Assembly (NCBI GenBank): GCA_024275955.1
Contig: JAJRYD010000004.1
Span: 1 to 64,000, forward strand
Reading direction: 5' to 3'
DNA from: Nitrospirota bacterium
GTDB lineage: Bacteria > Nitrospinota_A > UBA7883 > JACRGQ01
Length of the DNA: 64,000 nucleotides
In this document: positions 37,082-46,390 of the stretch, in pieces
How the letters are laid out: the number at the start of each line of letters is the position of its first letter
Numbering within the stretch: the stretch's first letter is position 1
The notes under the pieces: model-generated
The model's input: only the letters and a program-made list of their open reading frames with translations
Told to the model about the DNA's origin: nothing
The model's database searches: none
Program-made: the position numbers and the translations under genes

Positions 37082-38503
37082 TTATGCTCCGCCTAAAAGG
37101 TAGTCTACCACCTCTTTGACGCTGTACGATTTTTTGGTATCGGAAAGAAAGTGCCGAAGGTTCAAAACATCGTCTCCCATTGTAAGGAGAGGTTTTTCCT
37201 CGTAACCGCCTTTTTGTATCTGGTGGTAGCCGACATTTGCCATCAGGCCGTTGCAGAGGCATTTTCTGCCGACGGCATCTTCCAGCCTGCCGCCCTTTTT
37301 GACATAAATATTTTCCGGTTCCGAAGGGCATCGGTATCCTATCTCTCCGTTACTTTTAAGGAAGAGGTGTCTTAAAAAGCCGAGGTCGCATATTCTCGTT
37401 CTGTTTTCATAAATATCTTTTTCCGAGTTGGTTCCCTTTATATTAAGTACCTTAAAAGGAAAACCTGTAGGCGACGCTACAGGGTCGGTAAAGACTTTTG
37501 CCGTTCCATTGTTGATAGCTTCCAGTATCAGTTTTTTCCAGCTTTCGGCATAGCCGGACTCTGCCGTGCCGGCAAAAGCTGTGCCGACCTGTATGCCGGC
37601 GGCTCCAAGCTCTGTTGCTTCTTTTAGTTTTCCAGGGCTTCCCCACCCGCCCGCAAGCCAGAACGGCAAGCCGAGGTTTTTGATTTTTCCCAAGTCTACC
37701 TTATCTTTTTCTCCGTAGATAGGTTCGCCGTTTTCATCTAGTTTCATGGCGCCTCTTGGCGGGGCGTTGTGTCCTCCGGCAGTTGCCCCTTCCACGATAA
37801 AACCATTTACTTTGCCTGTAGATTTTTTAAAAAGAGTAAGGGCCAGCACCGCCGACGAGATGATGGGGAAAAACTCCGGTCGCTTTAGAGGAGGCAGAAT
37901 TTTGTCGATTATTGCGCTTGGGTTAAAGGTTAGTTTAAAATCGCCGGCAGTTTGAGCACCTATGACGTTTATTTTCATGGAGACTTCTTCATGGTTTACA
38001 AGCTTATCCAGTATGCCGGGAATTTCTCTCGGTATGCCGGCACCCATTATTATTATATCTACGCCGGCAAGCATCGCTCCGTAAATTCCAGAAAGATTTG
38101 GAAGCTGTATTTTTTCTAAAAAGTTTATCCCTACAAGGTTGTCATGCTCTTCCTTAGCTAGAAAAACCTCGACAAAATTTCCGACGATATTGAGTTCTTG
38201 GAGCATTTTCGACGGGTTGAGGCTGAACATATGACTAAGTTTAAAAGCATCCGATGCTTTTTTGCCGCCGGGGATGAAAAATTCATCCATTATCCTTTTG
38301 ATTATTTCCTGAATAGGGAAATGCTCCATCGCCCTTCTTATGTTGCCGCCAGAATCGCCAAGCTGGAGCCTTCTTACTAGAGCCATATCGAGCGCCGTTC
38401 CAGAAACTACGCCAAGCTGGCCCTCTTTGGAAACCGCTTTGGCAAGATTCCAGTCGGAAACGGCCGCTCCCATCCCGCCTTGTATTATCAAAGGATAACT
38501 CAT
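37082..38503 (-). CDS. Nitronate monooxygenase/PfaD-like FMN enzyme
   Basis: A 473-residue FMN-dependent TIM-barrel protein of the nitronate monooxygenase group, longer than classic members (about 350). Signs are LIIQGGMGAAVS at the N-terminus, IMGAGIPREIP, the EGATAGGHNAPPRG loop and LAGGWGSPGKLKEATELGA. A Cys pair (GRKCLCNGL) lies in the extra C-terminal part. Related enzymes include FabK and PfaD enoyl reductases, so the substrate is open. ATG 38503 (MSYPLII) is preferred. Confidence 0.88.
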   Translation of the reverse strand: MSYPLIIQGGMGAAVSDWNLAKAVSKEGQLGVVSGTALDMALVRRLQLGDSGGNIRRAMEHFPIQEIIKRIMDEFFIPGGKKASDAFKLSHMFSLNPSKMLQELNIVGNFVEVFLAKEEHDNLVGINFLEKIQLPNLSGIYGAMLAGVDIIIMGAGIPREIPGILDKLVNHEEVSMKINVIGAQTAGDFKLTFNPSAIIDKILPPLKRPEFFPIISSAVLALTLFKKSTGKVNGFIVEGATAGGHNAPPRGAMKLDENGEPIYGEKDKVDLGKIKNLGLPFWLAGGWGSPGKLKEATELGAAGIQVGTAFAGTAESGYAESWKKLILEAINNGTAKVFTDPVASPTGFPFKVLNIKGTNSEKDIYENRTRICDLGFLRHLFLKSNGEIGYRCPSEPENIYVKKGGRLEDAVGRKCLCNGLMANVGYHQIQKGGYEEKPLLTMGDDVLNLRHFLSDTKKSYSVKEVVDYLLGGA

Positions 38504-38793
38504 ACTCTTTTTACCATAATCCCCCGCTTGTGCCTCTTTTAGCCAGAACAACCCTCTTTAACACCGTTTTTAAAGAATCCTTTTTATATCATTTTCATCG
38601 TTGGGTTTGGAAGGTTTTCTTGCATAATTCGCCTTTTGATATTGCGGAAATATAAAAGCCGAGCCTTCTTAAACGCCCAAAAATGCCAGAAAACGGCGCT
38701 ATGTTAGCAGGTTTTGGCTAAACACCAGAAAATATTGCATTTCCCATCACTCCAAGATAAACTTTTGATAACGAGTTGGAAAGGATTCTGATT

Positions 38794-39636
38794 ATGAAAT
38801 GTCCAAAATGCAGTTACGTTAGTTTTGAGTATCTTGACAGGTGTACCAATTGCGGCAAGGAGCTGGCTGAACATAAGTCCGAGTTTGGGATAGATTTTAT
38901 ACGCTATTCATCTATCAACATTTTATCGCCATCCAAACAAAATGGAGGCGAAGATATTGGAGAAGATACTGCTGTTGCTGTTGCCGGTGCCGAAGAAGAA
39001 GCGGTAGCCGATATTTCCACAGATACATTCTCGGAAAAAAGTGACGAAGAACCGGCAGGCGACGAGCCGGAAGATGCCGTTGCCGAAATAAGCCTTGACG
39101 AATAACCGGAAGACGGCGAGCCGAAAGATGCTGTCGCCGAAATAAGCCTTGACGAAGAGCCGGAAGACGGCGAGCCGGAAGATGCTGTCGCCGAAATAAG
39201 CCTTGACGAAGAGCCGGAAGACGGCGAGCCGGAAGATGCTGTCGCCGAAATAAGCCTTGACGAAGAGCCTGCCACTATTGGCGAAGACTCCGGGCCTACT
39301 AAGGATCTTGCTGTCGATGCTCTCGAAAATAGTGAAGGTATAACTCTTGGCAGAGGCAGTGAGATTACTCTGGAGGATACAGGCTCAAAGACCGAGACAG
39401 AAATTGAAATATCGACAACTGGAATTGAAGCTCTTGAGGATACAGGTAAGCTTGCCTCCCCCGCAATGCCGGAGTACCCCGAAGATACGGTAAACGTGGA
39501 TCTTGATTCTCTAGGGCTTGACGGCTTGGAAGCGGCGCAAGATTCTATAGATTCAGACAAACCAAAGAAAAAGAAACAAGACGATGAAGAGGACGGAACG
39601 CTGAATATCAACCTTGACGACTTGGATCTTGAATAG
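38794..39636 (+). pseudogene. Zinc-ribbon protein with acidic repeats, broken by an in-frame TAA
   Basis: From ATG 38794 the protein opens with a CxxC/CxxC ribbon (MKCPKCSYVSF, DRCTNCGKELAE), then an acidic Ala/Glu/Asp region. A TAA at 39103-39105 interrupts the frame inside a repeat where sibling repeats have GAG. The same frame stays open to TAG 39634-39636. Three exact 54-bp repeats (39106-39267) encode EDAVAEISLDEEPEDGEP-like units. The downstream RDD domain begins in another frame 93 bp later; a single -1 shift at 39633 would join all of it. A -35 TTGCAT (38735) and -10 TAAACT (38758) lie upstream. Confidence 0.75.
39106..39267 (+). repeat. 54-bp coding tandem repeat, three units
   Basis: Units at 39106-39159, 39160-39213 and 39214-39267 are nearly identical and encode an acidic 18-residue repeat; a diverged earlier unit precedes them. 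Slippage in this tract is a plausible source of the stop in the host gene. Confidence 0.9.
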
Positions 39637-39728
39637 CTTCCCCGCTAGGTTCCGCCGGCTCAGGTAGCGTAAGCTTTACCGCTGGCTCCGGCAACGGTCG
39701 GCTCTATGCCGCTTTTTTTGCTCGGGGT

Positions 39729-40109
39729 TTGGCATTCTCGATAGACTGTATGCTACTGGCGATATTTCTAAAAGGTATGATTAGCACAGCTCTTGCCCTT
39801 TCAAGCCTTAATCCGTTCTTAAGCTTTTGGTTTTCTCTCTTTTCGGCGCTTTTTTCCTTTCTTATCATTTTTGTCTATTTCATATGGTTCCATACTTTTA
39901 TAGGGCAGACACTCGGGAAGATGCTGCTTGGAATAAAGGTGACAGATATAGGTGGGAAAAGAGCTTCTCTTTTGCGTATCGTTTTTAGAACTTTTGGCTA
40001 CTCTCTTTCTTTTACCTTCTTTTTTTTGGGTTTTTTTTGGGCGGCCTTTGACCGCAAAAAGCAAGGGTGGCACGACAAGCTTGCCGGAACAGTAGTCCTC
40101 GAAGCATAA
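39729..40109 (+). CDS. RDD-family membrane protein
   Basis: A 126-residue membrane protein of the RDD family, with three helices and the later signature GQTLGKMLLGIKVTD plus the C-terminal DRKKQGWHDKLAGTVV. The only start in frame is TTG 39729, but the conserved Arg of the RDD motif lies just upstream (FFARGLAFSIDC), so the real N-terminus probably lies further left. The open frame extends back to 39633 without a start codon, which supports it being the 3' part of the broken zinc-ribbon gene. Confidence 0.75.
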   Translation: MAFSIDCMLLAIFLKGMISTALALSSLNPFLSFWFSLFSALFSFLIIFVYFIWFHTFIGQTLGKMLLGIKVTDIGGKRASLLRIVFRTFGYSLSFTFFFLGFFWAAFDRKKQGWHDKLAGTVVLEA

Positions 40110-40212
40110 TCCCGCTCAGGTATAAACGATAATTTCTAAAAAAGGCAAAACTCGGTTACAATGGATGTTGAGGAACCACTTCACTCTTATAATCGTCGAG
40201 AGATGCTAACCA

Positions 40213-40908
40213 ATGGAATTTAAACCGCCTTTAAAGAAATGTCTTGTGGTCGATGACGACAAGTCGATGAGAGATTTTGCGCGCATAGAGCTGGGAAGAG
40301 GCGGATTTGTGATAGAAGAGGCGGAAAACGGCAAGGTAGCGCTTGAGAAACTAAATAGAGAACGAAACTTTTCTATAGTACTGTTAGACCAAATGATGCC
40401 TATTATGGACGGGCTGACCACGCTTGAAAAAATAAGGAAAAGCGAAAAGCTTGCCGGAGTAAAGGTGATAATGGCAACAGCAGTAGGCACCTACAACATG
40501 GGTGTGGAGGCTATGAAAAAAGGGGCAAACGATTTTATAGTCAAACCGTTTGCCCCGGGCTTTCTCCAATATACGGTTGAGAATGTTTACTCCGAAGCTG
40601 TCATAGACGCAATGAACGAAAAGTTTGCCACCATACCAGAAGACAAAAGAGACAAAGTTCAAAAATTCAAAGAGATGGCGACAGCCGGTTTCTTATTAAA
40701 ACATGAGGTAAACAACCAGCTGCAGCTAGTGCTTCTATCGGCAGGAATGTTTGACAAGGAAATGAGTGCCGACGAAGCGAAAAGCAATCTGGAAAAAAGC
40801 GTGGAAAATATACGGTACGCGGTTGAAAAATTTGTTTATGCTGTCAATCTAGATGCTGGGGCAGGCATTCAAAAGAGTTCGATAGGAAGAAAGGAACAGC
40901 CGAATTAG
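40213..40908 (+). CDS. Response regulator with a C-terminal kinase-like H-box segment
   Basis: A 231-residue protein. Residues about 10-125 are a receiver: acidic VVDDDKS, phosphoacceptor Asp in IVLLDQMMPIMDG, Thr/Ala in IMATAV and Lys in FIVKPF. The C-terminal 100 residues hold KHEVNNQLQLVLLSAGMF, resembling the phosphoacceptor helix of histidine kinases, followed by another helix, but no ATPase domain. It could dimerise and pass phosphate between Asp and His, or be a kinase-inhibiting decoy. No DNA-binding motif is seen. Confidence 0.85.
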   Translation: MEFKPPLKKCLVVDDDKSMRDFARIELGRGGFVIEEAENGKVALEKLNRERNFSIVLLDQMMPIMDGLTTLEKIRKSEKLAGVKVIMATAVGTYNMGVEAMKKGANDFIVKPFAPGFLQYTVENVYSEAVIDAMNEKFATIPEDKRDKVQKFKEMATAGFLLKHEVNNQLQLVLLSAGMFDKEMSADEAKSNLEKSVENIRYAVEKFVYAVNLDAGAGIQKSSIGRKEQPN

Positions 40909-40946
40909 CAGTGGGAACCGGATCGGTCTTTATAGTTCAAACTAAC

Positions 40947-40976
40947 TTGTACGGCAGTACAAATTCTTGTTATATT
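40947..40976 (+). promoter_or_regulatory. Promoter with palindrome upstream of metK
   Basis: A -35 TTGTAC (40947-40952) and -10 TATATT (40971-40976) are 18 bp apart. The -35 box is the left arm of the perfect palindrome TTGTACggcaGTACAA (40947-40962), which may be an operator. A GGAG ribosome-binding site precedes metK. Confidence 0.6.
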
Positions 40977-41009
40977 ACCGGCTTACTTTAAACTACAAAG
41001 GAGAAGCTA

Positions 41010-42179
41010 ATGGGGAGAATTAACTACCTGTTTACATCGGAATCAGTTTCCGAAGGACATCCAGACAAGGTCTCTGACCAAATCTCAGACGCGGTTCTTG
41101 ACGCGCACCTAGCTCAAGACCGATACGCGAGAGTTGCCTGTGAAACGCTTGTCACCACCGGCTTGGTTATGCTTGCTGGCGAAATTACATCTAAAGCTAA
41201 AGATATAAACTACATAAATATAGCAAAGCAGACGATCAAGGAGATAGGTTACGACGATTCCAAGCTCGGCTTCGATTACGAATCTTGCTCGGTTCTTGTC
41301 GGGCTACATGAGCAGAGCGTCGATATAGCTCAAGGTGTCGTGCGCGAAACAGCGGAAGAGCAGGGTGCTGGCGACCAAGGGCTTATGTTCGGCTATGCCA
41401 CCAATGAGACCAAAGAGCTTATGCCATTGCCTATACTTCTTTCTCATCAGCTGGTATCTCGCATGGCAGACCTTAGAAAAGACGGGACGCTTGCATGGCT
41501 AAGACCAGATAGCAAATCACAGGTTACTGTCGAATATAAAAACCAAAAGGCGCATGTAATAGATACCGTGGTTATCTCTACCCAGCACGCGCCAGAAGTT
41601 GATAACGACACAATAAGGAAAGAGATTATCGAAAAGGTTATACTTCCGATACTCCCAAAAGAGCTTTATAACGAAAAACGTATCAAATTCCATATCAACC
41701 CTACCGGACGGTTTGTAATCGGCGGTCCTCACGGAGATTGCGGGCTTACAGGAAGAAAAATAATAGTAGATACATACGGCGGCGCGGGGCATCATGGCGG
41801 CGGTGCTTTTTCGGGCAAAGACCCAAGCAAGGTAGACCGCTCGGCATGTTATATGGCGAGATATGTCGCCAAAAACCTTGTAGCGGCCGGTATAGCCGAT
41901 AGGGCCGAGGTACAGCTTTCATACGCTATCGGCGTGGCAGAGCCTACCTCTATACTTGTCGATACTTTCGGCACACGCAAGATAGAGCAAGATAAGATAG
42001 TAGACATAGTAAGAAATAATTTCGACATGAGACCTGTCGGAATATTGAAGACGCTTGACCTTAGAAGGCCGATATACAGGCAGACCGCCGCCTACGGCCA
42101 TTTCGGACGGGAACTCCCAGACTTTACATGGGAAAAAACCGACATAGCCGACAAACTAAGGGCCGAAGCAGGCCTTTAA
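41010..42179 (+). CDS. metK: S-adenosylmethionine synthetase
   Basis: Makes SAM from methionine and ATP. The 389-residue protein starts [13 protein letters not shown] and has the family blocks [31 protein letters not shown] (P-loop-like) and the metal-binding [16 protein letters not shown]. Length and motifs are canonical. It supplies SAM for BioC, the radical SAM enzyme and the methyltransferase in the window; ahcY recycles the product at the far end. Confidence 0.98.
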   Translation: MGRINYLFTSESVSEGHPDKVSDQISDAVLDAHLAQDRYARVACETLVTTGLVMLAGEITSKAKDINYINIAKQTIKEIGYDDSKLGFDYESCSVLVGLHEQSVDIAQGVVRETAEEQGAGDQGLMFGYATNETKELMPLPILLSHQLVSRMADLRKDGTLAWLRPDSKSQVTVEYKNQKAHVIDTVVISTQHAPEVDNDTIRKEIIEKVILPILPKELYNEKRIKFHINPTGRFVIGGPHGDCGLTGRKIIVDTYGGAGHHGGGAFSGKDPSKVDRSACYMARYVAKNLVAAGIADRAEVQLSYAIGVAEPTSILVDTFGTRKIEQDKIVDIVRNNFDMRPVGILKTLDLRRPIYRQTAAYGHFGRELPDFTWEKTDIADKLRAEAGL

Positions 42180-42191
42180 GGCGAGAGACTC

Positions 42192-42238
42192 CCCCCCCAC
42201 TTTTGCGAAAAGCTGTAAAGAAGCGCAAAAAGGGGGGC
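42192..42238 (+). terminator. Large hairpin after metK
   Basis: CCCCCCCACTTTTGCG and CGCAAAAAGGGGGG pair imperfectly around a loop of about 16 nt, 12 bp beyond the metK stop. A strong stem without a T-run; it may end the metK transcript. Confidence 0.5.
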
Positions 42239-42288
42239 AAAAGGTGTTTTCCAGCTGGAACGGCAAAAGATAAATCTCCCACTGTTCC

Positions 42289-42427
42289 ATGTTGGGGCTG
42301 TTGCCGAATAAGACAATCTTGATTTTGCTACAACTTGCCACTCTCTAACGGTTCTATTTTAAAGAAGTTAGAAAATAAACTTTTCCTTAAACTGCTCAAA
42401 AAACTCTTTTGGAAACAGTCCCATGTT
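42289..42427 (+). mobile_element. MITE-like element, copy B, with 5-bp target duplication ATGTT
   Basis: The 129-bp element is 42294-42422, from GGGGCTGTTGCC to GGAAACAGTCCC (10 of 12 terminal-repeat positions match). Identical ATGTT lies on both sides (42289-42293 and 42423-42427). It ends 16 bp before the acyl-CoA ligase start codon. Confidence 0.88.
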
Positions 42428-42438
42428 ACGATGTAGGC

Positions 42439-44223
42439 ATGGGGAATATAAAAACCGTTCCCGAAATCCTCCTTAAAGCATCGCAGGCATACCCGAACAA
42501 CAAAGTGCTATACCACAAAGAAGACGGCAGGTGGGTTCCCGTTAGCTACGCGAAGCTGGCCGAGAAGGTTTCGCTTTTCTCAAAATCGCTTTACTCCATC
42601 GGCGTAAGGCCTGGCGATAGAGTGGCGCTTATGCTTTCTAACTCCCCTGAATGGGTAATAGCCGACTTAGGTTCCATCACGATAGGCGCCGTAGATGTGC
42701 CGCTTTACTCCACTTTGTCGGCAGAGGAGGCTGGCCATATCCTCTTAGATTCTGGAGCAAAATATATCGTAGTCTCCGGCGAGGATCAGATATTGAAATT
42801 AAGAGAGATAGCTGGGGGTCTGCCGAAACTAGAACTGGTAATTACGGTAGAGGATAAAATCAAACCTTTTGAAGGGAAAAAAAGCGTAACCTTTTCATCA
42901 CTGCTAAAAGCAACAGCACCGGACGAAGGATACGATGAAGCTAGAAAAGATGTAAAACCGGAAACGCTCGCCTCTATTATATACACCTCCGGCACCACAG
43001 GAACGCCAAAAGGGGTTATGCTTACTCACGCAAATTTTACAGCCAATGTTGAAGCGATATTGAGAAGGCTAAAAGTATATCCAGCCGACAGGCATCTATC
43101 CTTTCTTCCTCTTACCCACGCGTTTGAAAGAATGGCTGGATACTACGCACAGCTCGCGGCGGGGATGTCGATTTATTACGCCGAGAGTGTAGATACGATT
43201 CCGCAAAATATCCTAGAGGTAAAGCCGACCATAATGGTAAGCGTGCCTCGCCTTTTTGAAAAAATGATAGCCCGTATAAAGCAAAGGGTGGAAGAGGCTC
43301 CGGCATGGCGGCGAAAGCTTTTCCACTGGGCTATGGACGTGGGACAAAGGTTTAACGACCCCGCCATAAAAGGAAAGGCTCTCCCGCCTCTTCTTAGTTT
43401 TCAGCATGCGGTTGCCGACACGCTTATATTTAAAAAAATTCAGGCAGGCTTCGGCGGGCAGATACGGTTTTTCGTATCCGGCGGAGCGCCTCTGGGAAAG
43501 GATGTTTCACTTTTCTTTAGAGCGGTAGGTTTAAAGGTGCTGGAGGGGTACGGCCTTACCGAAACATCGCCGGTAATAGCGGTAAACCCTCTGGAGGCCC
43601 CCCGCGAAGGGGCTGTAGGCCCGCCCCTTGATAACGTAGAGGTGATGATCGCCGATGACGGCGAACTGCTGGTAAAAGGAGCTTCGGTGTTCGGCGGTTA
43701 TTACAACAATGATGCCGAAACAAAGGCATCGTTTAATAGCGATGGATGGTTTCATACCGGCGATATAGCGGAGATAGATGACGGTTATTTAAAGATTACC
43801 GATCGTAAAAAAGATATTCTTGTTCTGTCAAGCGGCAAGAAGGTGGCGCCGCAGATGCTGGAGGCTCTGCTTTTGGAAGACGACTATATAGCGCAGACTG
43901 TGGTAACCGGCGAAAATAGAAATTTTGTATCGGCGCTTATCGTGCCGAATTTCAAAAAGCTCGAAAACTTTTTGCAAAGTAAAGGGCAGAGATACAAGGA
44001 AAATGAAGATATGACGGCAAGCGACGATGCTAAAAAGTTTATCGAAAAAAGAGTAGAAGCTATGATGGGGCGGTTCGCGCGGTTTGAACAGATAAAGAAA
44101 ATAGCTCTGCTGTCAAAAGAGTTTTCTATGGAAGGGGGTGAGCTTACCCCAACGCTGAAGGTAAAAAGAAAAGTGGTGGCAAAAAAATATTCTAAGGAGA
44201 TAGACTCCCTTTACGATATTTAG
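42439..44223 (+). CDS. Long-chain acyl-CoA ligase (AMP-forming)
   Basis: A 594-residue ANL-superfamily ligase that activates fatty acids through an acyl-AMP. The AMP-binding motif is IIYTSGTTGTPKGVMLTH, followed by GYGLTETSP, GWFHTGDIAEID and the A10-type lysine region KKDILVLSSGKK and LTPTLKVKRK. It is of the long-chain FACL type. The ATG at 42439 is chosen; an upstream TTG would read into the mobile repeat. No strong ribosome-binding site is seen, and the repeat replaced whatever leader was there. Confidence 0.94.
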   Translation: MGNIKTVPEILLKASQAYPNNKVLYHKEDGRWVPVSYAKLAEKVSLFSKSLYSIGVRPGDRVALMLSNSPEWVIADLGSITIGAVDVPLYSTLSAEEAGHILLDSGAKYIVVSGEDQILKLREIAGGLPKLELVITVEDKIKPFEGKKSVTFSSLLKATAPDEGYDEARKDVKPETLASIIYTSGTTGTPKGVMLTHANFTANVEAILRRLKVYPADRHLSFLPLTHAFERMAGYYAQLAAGMSIYYAESVDTIPQNILEVKPTIMVSVPRLFEKMIARIKQRVEEAPAWRRKLFHWAMDVGQRFNDPAIKGKALPPLLSFQHAVADTLIFKKIQAGFGGQIRFFVSGGAPLGKDVSLFFRAVGLKVLEGYGLTETSPVIAVNPLEAPREGAVGPPLDNVEVMIADDGELLVKGASVFGGYYNNDAETKASFNSDGWFHTGDIAEIDDGYLKITDRKKDILVLSSGKKVAPQMLEALLLEDDYIAQTVVTGENRNFVSALIVPNFKKLENFLQSKGQRYKENEDMTASDDAKKFIEKRVEAMMGRFARFEQIKKIALLSKEFSMEGGELTPTLKVKRKVVAKKYSKEIDSLYDI

Positions 44224-44285
44224 CAGGTTTACGAAAGTAATCTGCTATATTAAGCGGCATTACTTAATAACGGGGATTTTAAATT

Positions 44286-44435
44286 ATGGAAATCGCGACA
44301 ACGATATACGCCTACCTTAGCAATCCTATAGCTTTGATCCTTTTTATGGCGTTCATCTGGATATATTTTGATAGAAGCGGCGCGGACAAAGAGGACGGGA
44401 AAAAGGACGACAGCCCGCCTGACAATAAATTCTAA
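44286..44435 (+). CDS. Short single-pass membrane protein
   Basis: A 49-residue frame from ATG 44286, with one hydrophobic helix (NPIALILFMAFIWIYF) and a charged, Asp/Lys-rich tail ending PPDNKF. A purine-rich GGGG lies about 11 bp upstream. It starts 62 bp after the acyl-CoA ligase and overlaps the end of the convergent flippase gene by 4 bp. No family is recognised; it could be an accessory subunit. Confidence 0.55.
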   Translation: MEIATTIYAYLSNPIALILFMAFIWIYFDRSGADKEDGKKDDSPPDNKF

Positions 44436-45952
44436 CCGCGCGGACGAGGGGCTAACCGGCTCTCTCTAACCGCCGCTTCCACGATATTTTTTATCTGTTC
44501 TTTACTGCCGCCGTCGGCCAGCAAAAAGTAGCAGCTCCCCCAAAAAAGAGCAATATGCAATACCGGCTTTAAAAAGAAAAGGTACATAGGCAAAGGAAGG
44601 TAATAAACCGGAGCGAAAAAAAGCCCCGCGATGCCGATTTTGGCAAGTGGAAATATAATCGCCGTAGTTCCAGAGCCTATATTTTTGCATGTAACAGCGA
44701 TATAGCCGTAAAGACCGACAGCTTGGCACAAAAGCGTGGCATATACCGCGCCTATCATCCCGTAAGCGGCTATAAAAAAGAAATCGAGTACCACATTTGA
44801 AACGGCGATAGAGACAGCCCACCCTGCTTCCCGCTCCGGCCTGTTTATGCTTTTGAGAGTAAGGCCTCCCATTATGCTTACCGCCTGCAACAGCCATGCG
44901 ATAGAGAGAAACCTCATAGCATTAGTAGCCGGTATCATCTCCTCTCCTACCCAGAGTCTTAAAATCGTCTCGGCATAAACGCAGAAGAAAACGGTGACAG
45001 GCAGTAGCAACAGCAGTATCCCTTGCGTGCTTATCTCAAAACCTTTGCGTACTTTCTCCATCTCGCCAGCCCCATGAAACCGCGAGAGTATAGGCATTAT
45101 CACCGCGCCAAAAACTCCCGCGACCTCGGCTATCTTTATAGAAATGATATTAGCAACCGAATAAAGCGCGATGGCGGCAGGATTTAGAATCATTCCTATT
45201 ATGTATATGTCGCACTGGTTTATGGTGTGGCCCGCCGCCTGTCCTATAAAGGCGAATGTCTTATACCTTGTTACCTCTTTAAGGTTTTCCCTCGTTACAA
45301 GCTTTTTGCTTATCACAATTTGGGGGTAGAGCTTTTTAAGGGTAAGCCACGCGGTAAGCTTCCAAAGAAAGCCGGTAATAGTGATAGCGGCTACGGCAGA
45401 TTCCGCACTGCTGTCGTATCTTAAAAAAATGATGACCATAACGAGCATCAGAGTTTGGAAAACTACTCTTAAAAAATTGTAAATATCCATCCTTTGAAGG
45501 CCGACAAATATTTTGGCAAAAAGGTTCAACGGGTAAAGAACCCATAAAGCCGACGCTATTACGAGAAACATCCGCGCGGCACTTTCTATAAGAGGTTTAT
45601 CGAAAGAGAAAAGCAGTTCCACGCCGTAAACAGCAAAGAGTGTAAGAAGTAGCGCCAGTAAAAGCCCTAGACCCGCGCTAAAGTAAAAGAGGGTAGAGGC
45701 GGCTCTTGATACCTCGTCAAAACCTTTAGCCTCGGAGATTTTTTTTACTATCGTTTCGCCTATTCCCATCTCCATGTAAAGGAAGTAACCGGCGGTACCG
45801 CCGACGAGCGATAGAAGGCCAAAAGATTCCGCGCCGATAAGACCGATAGCGATTCGGGTGCCTATAAGGACGATACCGAACTGCCAGAGTGAACCGAGCA
45901 GATTGTATAAAGAGTTTTTGGAGACTGTTCTTAGCACACTGCTACTTTCCAT
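44432..45952 (-). CDS. MOP-superfamily polysaccharide flippase
   Basis: A 506-residue integral membrane protein with 12-14 predicted helices, of the Wzx/MATE-type polysaccharide biosynthesis family. Features are the opening NSLYNLLGSLWQFGIVL, ALYSVANIISIKIAEV, GAVIMPILSRFHG and LTLKSINRPEREAGW. It probably moves lipid-linked oligosaccharides across the inner membrane. It stands alone, with no glycosyltransferase cluster nearby. Its 3' end overlaps the small membrane gene. Confidence 0.87.
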   Translation of the reverse strand: MESSSVLRTVSKNSLYNLLGSLWQFGIVLIGTRIAIGLIGAESFGLLSLVGGTAGYFLYMEMGIGETIVKKISEAKGFDEVSRAASTLFYFSAGLGLLLALLLTLFAVYGVELLFSFDKPLIESAARMFLVIASALWVLYPLNLFAKIFVGLQRMDIYNFLRVVFQTLMLVMVIIFLRYDSSAESAVAAITITGFLWKLTAWLTLKKLYPQIVISKKLVTRENLKEVTRYKTFAFIGQAAGHTINQCDIYIIGMILNPAAIALYSVANIISIKIAEVAGVFGAVIMPILSRFHGAGEMEKVRKGFEISTQGILLLLLPVTVFFCVYAETILRLWVGEEMIPATNAMRFLSIAWLLQAVSIMGGLTLKSINRPEREAGWAVSIAVSNVVLDFFFIAAYGMIGAVYATLLCQAVGLYGYIAVTCKNIGSGTTAIIFPLAKIGIAGLFFAPVYYLPLPMYLFFLKPVLHIALFWGSCYFLLADGGSKEQIKNIVEAAVRESRLAPRPRG

Positions 45953-46258
45953 CGCTATACTTTAGATGGTAGTAGGCTCTACCGCAACTGCGCAAAAGTC
46001 GCTTTAGATAGGCGAGACAGAAGCGTAGAGCCGATAGCCGCGCTCCCAGCGTCGCAAGAATTGCTTTTCAGGTGGGAATGCCGCGAGGAAGGCCGAACGC
46101 TCTAGGTAGCGGCCCCGCTTACGATAGATTGCCGCAAGATGCCAACGCATTTTACGATAATGACGAAGAGAATGGTTCTCTCCGTTCCCTGCGCCCTTTG
46201 CGGTAAAAACAGAGAAAAAAGATAAAAAGGTAAATTACTTTTTCAAAAGCTCTTTATC
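45953..46258. other. Repeat-derived spacer upstream of MITE copy C
   Basis: About 305 bp without a gene. It contains the dispersed motif CCCTGCGCCCTTTGCGGTAA (about 46187-46206) and short REP-like GC-rich pieces near 46030-46110. It holds the promoter region of the minus-strand flippase gene. Confidence 0.55.
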
Positions 46259-46389
46259 GGGGCTGTTGCCGAATAATACAATCTTAATCTTGCCGCAAAA
46301 TGCCAACCTCTAACGGCTCTATTTTAAAAAAGTTAGAAAATAAACTTTCCCTTAAAATGCTCAAAAAAACTCTTATCGAAAACAGTCCC
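46259..46389 (+). mobile_element. MITE-like element, copy C (131 bp)
   Basis: Runs from GGGGCTGTTGCCGAAT to AAAACAGTCCC and matches copies B and F along its length with about a dozen differences. It abuts the mutL stop codon (46391-46393). No target duplication is visible, so it is probably older. Confidence 0.87.
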
Positions 46390-46390
46390 T

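Noticed and set aside
39106-39267. CRISPR or structural RNA repeat
   Set aside because: The 54-bp units are coding-frame repeats of an acidic peptide.
40909-41009. SAM riboswitch before metK
   Set aside because: The 100-bp region is too short and lacks the conserved SAM riboswitch cores.
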